Part shown: positions 17,374-27,700 of the stretch, in pieces
Layout: each line of letters opens with the position of its first letter
Position numbering within the stretch: position 1 is the stretch's first letter
NCBI RefSeq assembly: GCF_000721705.1
Contig: NZ_JOJL01000022.1
Span: forward strand, 45,654-109,653
DNA: 64,000 bases
Origin: Actinoplanes subtropicus
GTDB lineage: Bacteria; Actinomycetota; Actinomycetes; Mycobacteriales; Micromonosporaceae
Reading direction: 5' to 3'
The notes under the pieces: generated by a model
Told to the model about the DNA's origin: nothing
Databases searched by the model: none
Seen by the model: only the letters and a program-made list of their open reading frames with translations
Made by a program: the position numbers and the translations under genes

Positions 17374-20127
17374 TCAGCGCAGCGCGTCGAGCTTCGCGCG
17401 CATGGTGTCGGCGTCCGGGTGGGCCAGTTCGTGCAGGATCGCCAGCGACTCGCGCCAGGCGGCCCGGGCGAGCGGCTCGTCACCGGCCGCCACCCGGGTG
17501 TCGCCGAGGTGGTCGAGCACCTGGGCCTGCGCGTAGCGGTCGCCGCCCTGCCGGAACAGCCGCAGCGCCTCCTCCAGGTCGGTGACCGCCTGCTCGTACC
17601 GGCCGAGGTGGTGGTTGATCAGGCCGAGACTGTCCAGGGCCTCGGCCTGGCCGTCCTCGTCGCCGATCGCCCGGTGCTCGGCCAGCGCGCGCCGGCAGTG
17701 CGAGGCGGCCTCCGCATAGTTCCCGAGTCGAGCCAGGCACCAGCCGATCATGTTGCTCGCGGTCGCCTGCCCGCGCCGGTCGCCGAGCTCGAGGTGCAGG
17801 TCGAAGGCCATCTGAGCGTGCCGCAGCGCCTCGGCGTACCGGCCACCCTGATCGAAGACCACGGTCAAGCTGATCACGATGCGCGCCTCGCCGGCCCGGT
17901 CGCCCAGCTCCCGGTAGCGGCCGAGCGCGAGCCGCAGGTGCCGCTCGGCGTCGTCACCGCGGCCCAGTCGGCGACCGGCCACCGCGGCCCGGCGGTGGAT
18001 GCGGGCCTGCGCGTCGCGATCGCCGATCTGATACGCGGCGGCCAGCGCGCTCGCCATCGAGGCGTCCAGGTCGTGCCAGCGCCCCTGCCGATCCTGGAAA
18101 TCCCACAAGATCAAGGCCAACCGCCAGACGTACGCGTCGAAGCCCTCCTCCGCGGCCCGGTCGATGGCCGCGACCAGCGCCGGGTACTCGGCCCCGAGCC
18201 AGCGCAACGCGTCCGGCCGGCCGGCCAGCTCGGCCACCGTCACCCCGTCCCGCAGGTCGTCCAGGGCGAGCGGGTCGGACGGCACATGCACCAGCCCGGC
18301 CGCCCGGTACGCGCTGTGCAGGTAGTGGTCGAGCAGGCGCACCTGGGCCGCCCCGAGCATGGCCGGGTCGTCCGCGCGGCCGGCGAGCTCCGCCGCGTAC
18401 GCCCGAAGAAGGTCGTGCGCCGAGAACCGGCCGGCGGTCTTCTCGGTGAGCAGATGCGCCCGGGTCAGCTGGGCGAGCAGCGGGCGGGTGCGATCGAGCG
18501 GCAACCCGGCGAGGCTGGCTGCCGCCGAAGCGGTCACATCCGGTCCCGGGTGCAGCCCGAGCAGCCGGAACAGCCGGGCCGCCGCCGGGTCGAGCCGCTG
18601 GTACGACCAGGAGAAGACGGCCCGTAGATCGGTGCCGCAGTCGTCGCCGGCCAGGGCGTCCAGCGGCCCGGCTGCGTCGCGCAGCTCCCCGGCCAGCTTG
18701 GCCAGCGGCAGCTCCGGGTACGCGGCGGCGCGGGCGCAGGCGATGGCGAGCGCGAGCGGCAGCCGGGCGCACCGCTCGACGATCTCGTCGATCGCCTCCG
18801 GCTCGGCCGCGGCCCGCCCCTGCCCGATCCGCCCGGTGATCAGGTCGCGCGCCTCGCCGGGGGAGAGCACGTCCAGCGTGACCGGCCGGGCGCCCTCGAT
18901 GGCCAGCAGCGGGGTGAGCCGATCGCGACTGGTCACCAGCACGAGGCAGCCGGGCGCGCCGGGTAGCAGCGGCCGCACCTGGTCGACGTCGCGGGCGTTG
19001 TCCAGCAGCACCAGCACCCGCTTGCCGGCCAGCAGGCTGCGGTAGAGGCCGGCCCGCGCGGCCAGGCCGTCCGGGACCCGGTCGGCCGGGATGCCGAGCG
19101 CGGTGAGGAAGCCGCGCAGCGCGTCGACCGGGTCGACCGCCGCGCCGCCGCCCGGGTCGAAGCCGCGCAGGTCGCAGTAGAGCTGGCCGTCCGGGTAGCG
19201 GGTGGCGGCCCGGTGCGCCCACCGGACGGCGAGGGCGGTCTTGCCGACGCCGGCGGTGCCGGAGACGGTCGCGATCGCCACCGACTGCACCTCCTCGTCC
19301 ATCAGCCGGTCGAGAGCCGCCAGCTCCCGCGCCCGGCCGGTGAAAGCCGATACCGCCAGCGGCAACTGGGCCGGAACCTCGGCGGACGCGGGCATGGCCG
19401 GAAGCTCCAGCGACGGGTCCTGCCGCAGGATCGCCGACTCCAGGTCGCGTACGGCCGGACCGGGGTCGATCCCGAGGTCCTCGCGCAGCGTGCCGCGCAG
19501 CCGCCGGTACGCGTCGAGCGCGTCCGCCTGCCGCCCGGCCCGGTACAGCGCGAGCATCAGCCGCCCGGCCACCTCCTCGTCGAGCGGGTACTGCCGGCTC
19601 AGCTCGGTCAGCTCGCCCAGCAGCGCCGCGTGCTCGCCCAGCTCCAGCCGGACGTCCACCAGCTGCCGCCGGGCCCTGAGCAGCAGCTGGTCGAGGCGCT
19701 GCGCCTCGCGCTCGAAGCCGGGCAGGTCGGCCAGCGGCGGCCCGCGCCACAGCGCCACCGCCTCGCTCAGCAGCCCGGCCCGGTGGCCCGGGTCGGCGCT
19801 CTGCTCGGCCTGCCCGATCAGCCGCTCGGCGGCGGCCACGTCGGTGGGCTCGGTGCCCAGGTCGAGCAGGTAGCCCGGCGGCCGGGCCAGGATCGCGTCC
19901 CGCCCGCCGAGCAGCCGGCGCAGGTAGGACACGTGGCTCTGCAGCGTGTTCGCCGCCGTGGGCGGGGCCGCGTCGCCCCACACCAGGTCGGCGAGCCGAT
20001 CGGTGCTGACGACATGCCCGGGCGCCAGGGCGAGCGCGGCGAGAACCGCCTGCCGGCGGGTACCCGCGACGGATCGCGCGGCGCCCTCCACGGTGACGTC
20101 GACCGGCCCGAGAAGCCTGACCCGCAC
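17374..20127 (-). CDS. AfsR/SARP-type regulator with NB-ARC and TPR domains
   Basis: 917 residues from the GTG at 20127. Residues 1-95 are an OmpR-type winged helix (VRVRLLGPVDV ... TDRLADLVWGD ... SYLRRLLGG). Residues 100-245 are the BTAD domain (AVALWRGPPLADLPGFE, DALDAYRRLRGTLREDLGIDPGPAVRDLE). An NB-ARC ATPase follows with Walker A SGTAGVGKTALAV near residue 295, the LVLLDNARD-type Walker B and LVTSRDRLTPL. About six TPRs form the C-terminus (e.g. GNYAEAASHCRRALAEHRAIGD). AfsR proteins activate secondary metabolism. No biosynthetic cluster is visible here, so targets are unknown. Confidence 0.93.
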   Translation of the reverse strand: MRVRLLGPVDVTVEGAARSVAGTRRQAVLAALALAPGHVVSTDRLADLVWGDAAPPTAANTLQSHVSYLRRLLGGRDAILARPPGYLLDLGTEPTDVAAAERLIGQAEQSADPGHRAGLLSEAVALWRGPPLADLPGFEREAQRLDQLLLRARRQLVDVRLELGEHAALLGELTELSRQYPLDEEVAGRLMLALYRAGRQADALDAYRRLRGTLREDLGIDPGPAVRDLESAILRQDPSLELPAMPASAEVPAQLPLAVSAFTGRARELAALDRLMDEEVQSVAIATVSGTAGVGKTALAVRWAHRAATRYPDGQLYCDLRGFDPGGGAAVDPVDALRGFLTALGIPADRVPDGLAARAGLYRSLLAGKRVLVLLDNARDVDQVRPLLPGAPGCLVLVTSRDRLTPLLAIEGARPVTLDVLSPGEARDLITGRIGQGRAAAEPEAIDEIVERCARLPLALAIACARAAAYPELPLAKLAGELRDAAGPLDALAGDDCGTDLRAVFSWSYQRLDPAAARLFRLLGLHPGPDVTASAAASLAGLPLDRTRPLLAQLTRAHLLTEKTAGRFSAHDLLRAYAAELAGRADDPAMLGAAQVRLLDHYLHSAYRAAGLVHVPSDPLALDDLRDGVTVAELAGRPDALRWLGAEYPALVAAIDRAAEEGFDAYVWRLALILWDFQDRQGRWHDLDASMASALAAAYQIGDRDAQARIHRRAAVAGRRLGRGDDAERHLRLALGRYRELGDRAGEARIVISLTVVFDQGGRYAEALRHAQMAFDLHLELGDRRGQATASNMIGWCLARLGNYAEAASHCRRALAEHRAIGDEDGQAEALDSLGLINHHLGRYEQAVTDLEEALRLFRQGGDRYAQAQVLDHLGDTRVAAGDEPLARAAWRESLAILHELAHPDADTMRAKLDALR

Positions 20128-20201
20128 GCCACCCCACGCTAGTGAGGGCGGGCAACCCGCTGTACCGCTCGGTCCGGGACCCGACTGGCACAATTCCGGT
20201 C

Positions 20202-20804
20202 GTGACACGAGCACAGGGCGACCCGTCGCCGCCGGACCGATCCGTCTCGCTGGAGCATTTCATCGGGATGTACGAGGCGAAGACCGACCCGTGGGACAAC
20301 GCCACCAAGTGGTCCGACCAGCGCAAATATGCGGTGACCACGGCGAGCCTGCTGCGTCCGCGGTACCGGCGCGCCTACGAGCCGGGCTGCGCGGTCGGCC
20401 TGTTCACCCGGCAGCTGGCGCCGCGCTGCGACGAGCTGCTGGCGGTCGACGCGGTGCCCGAGGCGGTGCGGCAGGCGGCCGCGGCGGTGAGTGACTTTCC
20501 GCACGTCACGGTGGAACAGGCGATTCTGCCCGCCGACCTGCCGGCCGGCACCTTCGACCTGATCGTGATCGGTGACCTGCTCTACTACCTGTCCGCCGGC
20601 GATCTCGCCGCTCTCCTGCGCGGCCTGCGGGAGCGCCTGGAGCCGGGCGGCGAGATCGTGGCGATGCACTACCGCGACCGTTCCGGCGCGACCTGGGACG
20701 GCGCCCACGTGCACGACGAGCTGGCCGCCCTGCCCGGGCTGGAAAGCGCTGTCCATCACGACGACGAGTGGTTCGTCCTGGACGTCCTGAAGCTGCGCCG
20801 GTAG
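20202..20804 (+). CDS. NodS-like SAM-dependent methyltransferase
   Basis: 200 residues from the GTG at 20202. The N-terminus (HFIGMYEAKTDPWDNATKWSDQRKYAVTTASL) is the signature of the nodulation protein S (NodS) group of N-methyltransferases. Motif I is AYEPGCAVGLFTRQLAP, with DAVPEAV as the acidic motif II and FDLIVIGDLLYYL as motif IV. Rhizobial NodS methylates chito-oligosaccharides, but actinomycete homologues have undefined substrates. The last 49 bases overlap the 3' end of the convergent regulator. The 5' side is divergent from the AfsR-like gene with 74 bases between starts. Confidence 0.87.
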   Translation: MTRAQGDPSPPDRSVSLEHFIGMYEAKTDPWDNATKWSDQRKYAVTTASLLRPRYRRAYEPGCAVGLFTRQLAPRCDELLAVDAVPEAVRQAAAAVSDFPHVTVEQAILPADLPAGTFDLIVIGDLLYYLSAGDLAALLRGLRERLEPGGEIVAMHYRDRSGATWDGAHVHDELAALPGLESAVHHDDEWFVLDVLKLRR

Positions 20805-21721
20805 TGGTGCGGGCTGGTCCCGACGATCCGCTTGAACCGATCGCGGAACGCCGTGGGTGATCCGAAACCGACCGCGTCGCCGATCCGGTCGACCGGTTCC
20901 GCGGTGGTTTCGAGCAGGTGCTGCGCGCGGCGGATCCGGGCCCGGTGCAGCCATTGCAGGGGAGTGGTGCCGGTCTGCTCGCGGAAGCGCCGGTTGAGCG
21001 TCCGGGTGCTCAGGCCGGCGTGCGCGGCGATCTCGTCCAGCGTCAGCTCGCGGTATGCGCTTTCCTCGAGCCAGCGCAGCAGCGGCTCCATCGTGGACCC
21101 GCGCGGGGCCGGCGGCTGCTCGGGCACGATGAACTGCGCCTGGCCGCCCTCGCGCTCCAGCGGCATCACGGAGAGCCGGGCGGCGTCCGCGGCCACCGCC
21201 GAGCCGTGGTCCTTCCGGATCAGGTGCAGGCACAGGTCGAGGCCGGCCGCCGCGCCCGCCGAGGTGAGGAACTGGCCCTCGTCGACGTAGAGCACGGCCG
21301 GATCGAGCTCGACCCGCGGAAATCGCTGAGCGAACGCGATCGCTCCCGCCCAGTGGGTGGTGGCGCGCCGGCCGTCGAGCAGGCCGGTCGCCGCGAGCAC
21401 GAAGGCGCCGGCGCAGACCGAGGCGATCCGGGTGCCGCGGGCCGCGGCCGATCGCAGAGCATTCAAGACCGTTTGCGGTACGGGGTGAGCCGGGTCCCGC
21501 ACGCCGGGCAGGATGATCGTGTCCGCGTCGCCGAGCGCCTCGAGCCCGTGCGCGACCCGCAGCGTGAACCGGCCGGCGTCCACCTCCGGCGTGGGCGCGC
21601 ACACGCGTACGTCATAGGGAATGACACCACCGGGGAGCCGGACCCGCTCGAAGACCTCGATCGGGGTGGCGAGATCGAACGGGATCACCTGGTCGAGAGC
21701 GAGCACGACGATCCGATGCAT
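20756..21721 (-). CDS. GlxA-family AraC-type regulator (DJ-1/PfpI plus HTH)
   Basis: 321 residues. Residues 1-170 are a DJ-1/PfpI-like domain (MHRIVVLALDQVIPFDLATPIEVF, IASVCAGAFVLAATGLLDGRRATTHW) with the nucleophile-elbow Cys present. The C-terminal 100 residues are an AraC HTH pair: LTLDEIAAHAGLSTRTLNRRFREQTGTTPLQWL and PVDRIGDAVGFGSPTAFRDRFKRIVGTSPHHYRRSF. Such regulators typically activate amine or amino-acid catabolic genes. The ligand here is unknown. The extreme 3' end overlaps the convergent methyltransferase gene. Confidence 0.92.
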   Translation of the reverse strand: MHRIVVLALDQVIPFDLATPIEVFERVRLPGGVIPYDVRVCAPTPEVDAGRFTLRVAHGLEALGDADTIILPGVRDPAHPVPQTVLNALRSAAARGTRIASVCAGAFVLAATGLLDGRRATTHWAGAIAFAQRFPRVELDPAVLYVDEGQFLTSAGAAAGLDLCLHLIRKDHGSAVAADAARLSVMPLEREGGQAQFIVPEQPPAPRGSTMEPLLRWLEESAYRELTLDEIAAHAGLSTRTLNRRFREQTGTTPLQWLHRARIRRAQHLLETTAEPVDRIGDAVGFGSPTAFRDRFKRIVGTSPHHYRRSFRTSRTNHSSS

Positions 21722-21816
21722 GCCGCCAGCGTAGACGGCCGCCTGGCGAGAATCCGTTGACGTGTGGCATTCGAGCCACTTCCGCGCGGACGATCACCCC
21801 CATACGGTTTCCTCTC

Positions 21817-22236
21817 GTGACAAAAGTCCTGCTCTCGCTGCATGTGCTCGCCGCGATCGTGGCGATCGGCCCGGTGACGGTGGCCGCGAGCGTGTTCCCG
21901 TCCGCGCTCCGCCGCGGTGACCGCGACGCCATGCGCCAGCTGCACCGCGTCTGCCGGGTCTACGCCCTGCTGGGCCTGGCCGTGCCGGTTTTCGGCCTGG
22001 CCACGGCCGGGTCGCTGGGCGTGCTCGGCGACGCCTGGCTGATCGTCTCGATCGCCCTGACCGCCGTCGCCGCCGCCGTGCTCGGCCTGGCGGTCCTGCC
22101 GGCTCAGGAGGCGGCGCTCGCCGGCGGCCCGTCGCTACCGGCCCGGCTGGGGATGCTCGCGGGCGTGTTCAACCTGCTCTGGACGGTCGTCGTGGTGCTG
22201 ATGATCGTCCGGCCCGGTTCGACGACGGGGGCCTGA
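21817..22236 (+). CDS. Small four-helix integral membrane protein (DUF2269-like)
   Basis: 139 residues from a GTG. Four hydrophobic helices are evident: LLSLHVLAAIVAIGPVTVAA, VYALLGLAVPVFGLATAG, AWLIVSIALTAVAAAVLGLAV and LGMLAGVFNLLWTVVVVLMIV. The LHVLAAIVAIGP start resembles DUF2269-type proteins. The function is unknown. It is followed after two bases by another small membrane protein, so the two are probably cotranscribed. It diverges from the GlxA-type regulator, which could control it. Confidence 0.7.
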   Translation: MTKVLLSLHVLAAIVAIGPVTVAASVFPSALRRGDRDAMRQLHRVCRVYALLGLAVPVFGLATAGSLGVLGDAWLIVSIALTAVAAAVLGLAVLPAQEAALAGGPSLPARLGMLAGVFNLLWTVVVVLMIVRPGSTTGA

Positions 22237-22238
22237 CC

Positions 22239-22475
22239 GTGCTGCTCCGCGTCGCCGCCCGGGTCGAGCTCGTCTCCCTGCTGGTGCTGCTGGCCAACCT
22301 CGCCACCGTGCACGCCCGCGCGGTCGCCACCCTGGTCGGCCCGCTGCACGGCTGCGCGTACCTCCTGGTGATCGGTTCGACCCTGGCCGCGACCCGCCGT
22401 GGCCGGCCGCGGTTGCTCGCGCTGGTGCCGGGGGTGGGCGGGCTGCTTGCCGAGCGGCGGATGCGGATGGGGTGA
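22239..22475 (+). CDS. Small membrane protein (DUF3817-like)
   Basis: 78 residues from a GTG, two bases after the preceding stop. Two hydrophobic segments (VELVSLLVLLANLATVH and LHGCAYLLVIGSTLAAT) flank the sequence VGPLHGCAYL, reminiscent of the GPxHGxLY motif of DUF3817 membrane proteins. The function is unknown. Coupling to the upstream four-helix protein suggests a shared membrane role. Confidence 0.62.
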   Translation: MLLRVAARVELVSLLVLLANLATVHARAVATLVGPLHGCAYLLVIGSTLAATRRGRPRLLALVPGVGGLLAERRMRMG

Positions 22476-22534
22476 CCAACCTCTCTCCGCTGGTCCGCGG
22501 CTCAAGTGGGAACGAGTGCCGCCGATAAACGCAC

Positions 22535-24700
22535 GTGCGGCTGGACAGGGTGTGGCGGTGGTGGCTCGTCGGCGGAATCGCGGCGATGCTCGGCTACTTC
22601 CTCGTGCCCAGCGGCACCTTCGCGAGCACCGCGACGTACGACTCGATCGGCCTGATCGCCGCGCTCGCGATCCTCGCCGGCGTCCGCATGCACCGGCCGG
22701 AGCGGCCGGCCATGTGGTATCTGTTCGCCGGCGGCCAGCTGGCCTCGGTGTTGGGCGACGTGGTCTACAGCTACTACGAGAAGGTGCTGCACGAGAAGCC
22801 GTACCCGTCGCTCGCGGACGTGTTCTACCTCGCGGCGTACCCGCTGCTGGCCGCGGGCCTGGTGCTGCTGGTGCGCCGCCACCGGGGCAACGCCACCGGC
22901 CTGGTCGAGGCCGCGATCGTCGCCACCGGACTGGGCCTGGCCTTCTGGGTCTTCGTGCTGCACCCGGTCGCCGCCGAGTCGGCGTCCTCCGGGCTCGAGC
23001 GCTGGATCAGCACCACCTACCCGGCCGCCGACGTGCTGTTGCTGGTCATGCTCGCCCGGCTGTTCACCTCGCCCGGCGGCCGCACCACCAGCATCCGGCT
23101 GATCGCCGCCGCCTCGGTGCTGCTGCTGGCCGCCGACACCGCGTTCTCGCTAGTGTCGCTCTACTGGAACGCGGACCTCCCGGCCATCGACGCCGGGTTC
23201 CTGCTCTCCTACCTGTGCTGGGCCGCGGCCGCGCTGCACCCGTCGATGGCGGCCCCCTCGCCGGCCGCCACCGCCGACCACCGGCCGCTACGCCTGGTCG
23301 TGTTCGGCGGCATCACGATGATCCCGCCGGCGCTGCTGTTCGTGCCGTGGGTCGGCCACGACGCCATCGACCGGCGTGCCCTCGCGGCCGGTTCGGTCCT
23401 GTTGTTCCTGCTGGTCACCGTGCGGATGGCCGAATTCATGCGGAGGCTGCGCCGGCTGGCCATGTCCGACGACCTCACCGGGCTGGCCAACCGGCGCAGC
23501 CTCGAGCAGGCGCTGCGCGACGCCCCGGCCGCGGCCCGCCCCGAGGTGGCCCTGCTCGGCGTCAACGGCTTCAAGAACGTCAACGACGAGCTCGGCCGGC
23601 CCGCCGGTGACCAGGTGCTGGCCATGCTGGCCGGCCGGCTGACCGCCGCGGCGCCGGCCGGCGCGCTGGTCGCCCGGGTCGGCGGCGACGAGTTCGCGGT
23701 GCTGCTGCCGGACGCGAGCGCCGCCGAGGCGGTCACCGCGGCGCAGGCGCTGACCGGGGTGCTCCGCGAGCCGGTCGCCGAGCTGCTGCTCGGCGTCAGC
23801 ATCGGCCTCGCCGGCGGCGCCGGCCTGCACCCGGACGAGCTGCTGCGGCAGGCCGAGGCCGCGATGCACGCCGCGAAGCGCTCGGGCGAGCCGGTCCGCT
23901 GGACGCCCGTGCTGGACGAGCGCATCACCGAGCACGCGCGGCTGGGCGCCGAGCTGCGGAGCGGGCTCGACCGGGGCGAGTTCCGGGTGGTCTACCAGCC
24001 GATCGTCGAGCTGCCGTCCGGGCGGGTGCAGTCCGTGGAGGCCCTGGTCCGCTGGGAACACCCGGTGCGCGGCCTGGTCAGCCCGGCCGGCTTCATCCCG
24101 GTCGCCGAGCAGAACGGCCTGATCGTCGAGCTCGGCGCGTGGATCCTGCGGACCGCTTGTGAGCGGTTGGCGTTCTGGCGCGCGACGATCGGCGCCGACG
24201 CCCCGAACAAGGTGAGCGTCAACGTGTCCGCCCGGCAGCTCGCCCGCCCCGGCTTCGCCGCGCAGGTGGCCCGGGTGCTGGCCGAGACCGGCCTGCCCGC
24301 CGAGTGCCTGGCCGTCGAGGTGACCGAGACGGCCGTCTTCGAGGGCGGGCCGGCCGTGGTCGCGCTGCACGAGCTGCGCGCCCTCGGCGTACGGATCGCC
24401 CTCGACGACTTCGGCACCGGGCACTCGTCGCTCGGCCTGTTGCAGACGGTGCCGGTCGACACCATCAAGGTGGACAAGTCGTTCGTCGACAACATCACCT
24501 CGGCCGGGCGGGAGACCGTGATCGCCGAGGCGCTCATCCGCCTGAGCAGCGGCCTGGGGCTGTCCGCGGTGGCCGAGGGCGTCGAGACCGCGGAGCAGGC
24601 CGAGGCCCTGCGCCGGCTCGGCTACCGCTACCTGCAGGGTTACCACTTCGGCCGGCCGGTCGCCGAGCCCGGCTTCACCAGGACACCCGCGGCGGCCTAG
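22535..24700 (+). CDS. Membrane GGDEF-EAL protein with degenerate cyclase metal site
   Basis: 721 residues. About eight membrane helices fill residues 1-305. The GGDEF domain (310-465) keeps the signature RVGGDEFAVLL, but the usual D-x-D-x-FK metal site reads GVNGFKNVND, so both Asp residues are replaced. The EAL domain (475-715) is complete: VEALVRWEHP, NVSARQL, VEVTETAVF, ALDDFGTGHSS, IKVDKSFVD, AEGVETAEQ and LQGYHFGRP. I therefore infer c-di-GMP hydrolysis (to pGpG) as the main activity, with the GGDEF part regulatory. It starts at GTG 22535. The gene is monocistronic. Confidence 0.9.
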   Translation: MRLDRVWRWWLVGGIAAMLGYFLVPSGTFASTATYDSIGLIAALAILAGVRMHRPERPAMWYLFAGGQLASVLGDVVYSYYEKVLHEKPYPSLADVFYLAAYPLLAAGLVLLVRRHRGNATGLVEAAIVATGLGLAFWVFVLHPVAAESASSGLERWISTTYPAADVLLLVMLARLFTSPGGRTTSIRLIAAASVLLLAADTAFSLVSLYWNADLPAIDAGFLLSYLCWAAAALHPSMAAPSPAATADHRPLRLVVFGGITMIPPALLFVPWVGHDAIDRRALAAGSVLLFLLVTVRMAEFMRRLRRLAMSDDLTGLANRRSLEQALRDAPAAARPEVALLGVNGFKNVNDELGRPAGDQVLAMLAGRLTAAAPAGALVARVGGDEFAVLLPDASAAEAVTAAQALTGVLREPVAELLLGVSIGLAGGAGLHPDELLRQAEAAMHAAKRSGEPVRWTPVLDERITEHARLGAELRSGLDRGEFRVVYQPIVELPSGRVQSVEALVRWEHPVRGLVSPAGFIPVAEQNGLIVELGAWILRTACERLAFWRATIGADAPNKVSVNVSARQLARPGFAAQVARVLAETGLPAECLAVEVTETAVFEGGPAVVALHELRALGVRIALDDFGTGHSSLGLLQTVPVDTIKVDKSFVDNITSAGRETVIAEALIRLSSGLGLSAVAEGVETAEQAEALRRLGYRYLQGYHFGRPVAEPGFTRTPAAA

Positions 24701-24757
24701 GGTCTGCAACCGCGCCCCGGTGATGAAACAGACCTTGGTTTCCGCCAAGATGAGGCG

Positions 24758-27700
24758 ATGCCCAAGGGACTCTCCTATGCGGACGCCGTCAAGATTCTCG
24801 GCGGTCAGGGGCCGGCGGCCAGGGCGATCGACAATCTGCTCGGTGGCGCCCTGAGCCTGGCCACCCTGGGCGGGAGCGAAGCGGCGCTCGGCTTCTTCGA
24901 CGCCAAGACCGAGATCCTCAGGCTCGGTGGCCTCCTCACCGCCCGGCTCAACGACTCGATGTCCGGGCTCAAGCGCTACGACCGCAGCCAACGGCTCCTG
25001 GCGGCCCATTGTGTGCTGGTGGTCGCCGCCTTCTTCGAATCCGTCGACGAGATCCTGGTCGCCGGGTCGTCGGAGAGGACCGGGTTCACCACCGAGGAGG
25101 AGATCACGCGGCTGGGCGCACCACCCGGCGAGTCGACCGTCTACCGCCTGCTGAGCGCGAAGATCCCGCTGCCCTCCGCGGACCGGACATACGACAGTCT
25201 GCTGGCCGAGCTCGACCGGTGGTACCGGAGCCAGGCCACCGCGTTGTCGCTGGTGCTGCCGCGTGTCTCCGGTGCCGCGAGGTTGCCGGAGTGGGCCGTC
25301 GACCGCTACGACCGATCCCACCGCCGGCTCGCCGAGGAGATTCCGGAGTTCGCCATCTGGGCCGGACGGCTGGAGGACCGGGCCGCCGCCCGCGGCCTGG
25401 AACGGCTCGAGTCCGCCCTGCGGCGCGCCGGCTCGGGCCGCGACCCGGGCGCGGACCGGGCCGCCCTGGCCGGCGCCTATCGAGCCGAGCTGGAGCGTCC
25501 CGTCCTCGGCGGCGAGCCCGGCGACGTCGTGCTGCCCACTCTGGGCGAGGCCTATATCGATCCGCACTTTCGCGTGCAGGCCGCCGGGCCCGGGGCGCGG
25601 CCGTCGGCCGAGGAGTGGTGGACCGCCGAGGTTCGTACCGACTTCCCGGCGTTCCTCGCCGCGTATCTGACGACCGACCGGCCCACCGAGGCTCCGCTGC
25701 TGGTGCTGGGCCAGCCCGGCGCGGGCAAGTCCGCGCTGACCCGGATACTCGCGGCCCGCCTCCCGGCCGCCGACTTCCTCGTGGTCCGGGTGCCGCTGCG
25801 CGACGTGCCCGCCGAGACCGACATCCTGGATCAGGTGGAGTGGTCGCTGCGGGCCGCGATCGGCCGTGCGGTCGAGTGGGCCGCCCTGGCCGGCGACGCC
25901 CTGCCGGTCGTCCTCCTGGACGGCTTCGACGAACTGCTCCAGGCGACCGGCGTGCACCAGTCGAACTACCTGGAGCGGGTCGCCGAGTTCCAGCGTCGCG
26001 AGGCGGCGGTCGGCCGCCCGGTGGTGGTCCTGGTGACCAGCCGCATCGCCGTCGCCGACCGTGCCCGCCTGCCCGACGGCGGCCTGGTCGTCCGGCTGGA
26101 GCCGTTCGACGACGCGCAGATCGCCCGCTGGGCCGCCGTCTGGAACACGGCAAACCGCGACCGCCTCCGAGATTCCGGCCGGGACCCGCTCGACCCGGCC
26201 GTGCTGATCCGTTTCCGCGACCTTGCCGGGCAGCCGCTGCTGCTGCTGATGCTGGCCCTCTACGACGCCTCCGGGAACGCCTTGCGCCACGACGCGGCGT
26301 CGCTGGACAGCGGCCAGCTCTACGAGCGACTTCTCGCCCGGTTCGCGCTGCGCGAGGTCGATCGCGTCCATGCCGGCCTGCCCGATCATCGCCGGGCGGA
26401 ACTGGTCGAGGACGAGTTGGTCCGTCTCTCGGTGGTGGCCTTCGCGATGTTCAACCGGAACCGTCTCTGGATCAGCGAGCGGGAGCTGGACGCCGACCTG
26501 GCCGGACTGGACCTGGCTCCGTCCCCGTCGGCGTCCGCCGATCACTTCCGCACTCCGCTGACCGCCGCGCAGGATATGGTCGGCCGGTTCTTCTTCATCC
26601 AGCGATCGCAGGCGATCAGAGACGACAAACTGCTTCAGACGTACGAGTTCCTGCACGCCACCTTCGGCGAGTACCTGATCGCCCGCCTTCTCGTGCACGC
26701 GCTGCGCGAGGTGATCGCGCATGAGCAGGTCGGCACGCGAGGCCCCCGGCTGAGTCGCCGCCTGCCGGGCGATCTGATCCAGACCCTGCTCGGGTACACC
26801 CCGCTGACCGCCCGCAACACGGTGCTCTTCTTCGTCGGCGGCTTGATCCGCAACGACGAGCGCGGTGCCTTCCGGGCGTCGCTGCTGCGCCGGGCCAGCG
26901 AGTCGGTCACCCGACCGGCCTACACCCCGGGTCCGTACCGGCCGGTCGACAAGCGCATCGACCACTGGATGGCCACCTACTCGTTCAACGTCGTCCTGCT
27001 GACCCTGGCGTGCGGCGGGGAGTTGCGTGCGTCGGAGCTGTTCACCGGCGCGAAGGACCCGGCCGACTGGTTGCGCGGCACGGCCCTGCAATGGCGCGCG
27101 GCCATCCCCGGCACCATGTGGCTGGAGTCGTTGAACAGCCTGTGGGTCAGGCGGGACTGGCACGGCGGCCGCCGCGACATGGTCCTGAGCCTCGGGCAGG
27201 CAGACGTGCTGTTCGTCGACACCGACTGGTCCCATCGCGTCGTTCCCGGCTCCCCGCCACGCCCCGAGTTCCAGGCCAACTTCGCGCTGGTGCCCGCGCT
27301 CACGTCGATGAGCCTGAGCAACAATCTCAGTGACGACACTTTCCTGCACGCACTGGAACCGTTGCTGTACGAGGTGCCAGAGGCGATCACGACGTTCGTC
27401 CGGCACCCCGACATCACGGGCACCGAGTCGGTCGCACACAGCCTGCTCCGCATGTGGATGGCCTCCGCGTCGAACGCGGATCGATCCCATCTGATCGCGG
27501 AGTACCGGCGGGCCGCGAACGCGGTGAGCGCCGGTGCTCTGGTCGACCGGGAGCGCTGCACCACCATCCTGGTGCGCTCGCTGGTTGCGGACGCGCCCCG
27601 GCTGTCGCCGATGGACGTCCTCGCGATCATCGACCAGTCGGTGCTCGATCACGATGCACCCGGCATCGAACTCGTACTGGAGTACGTGCTTTCCACGGCC

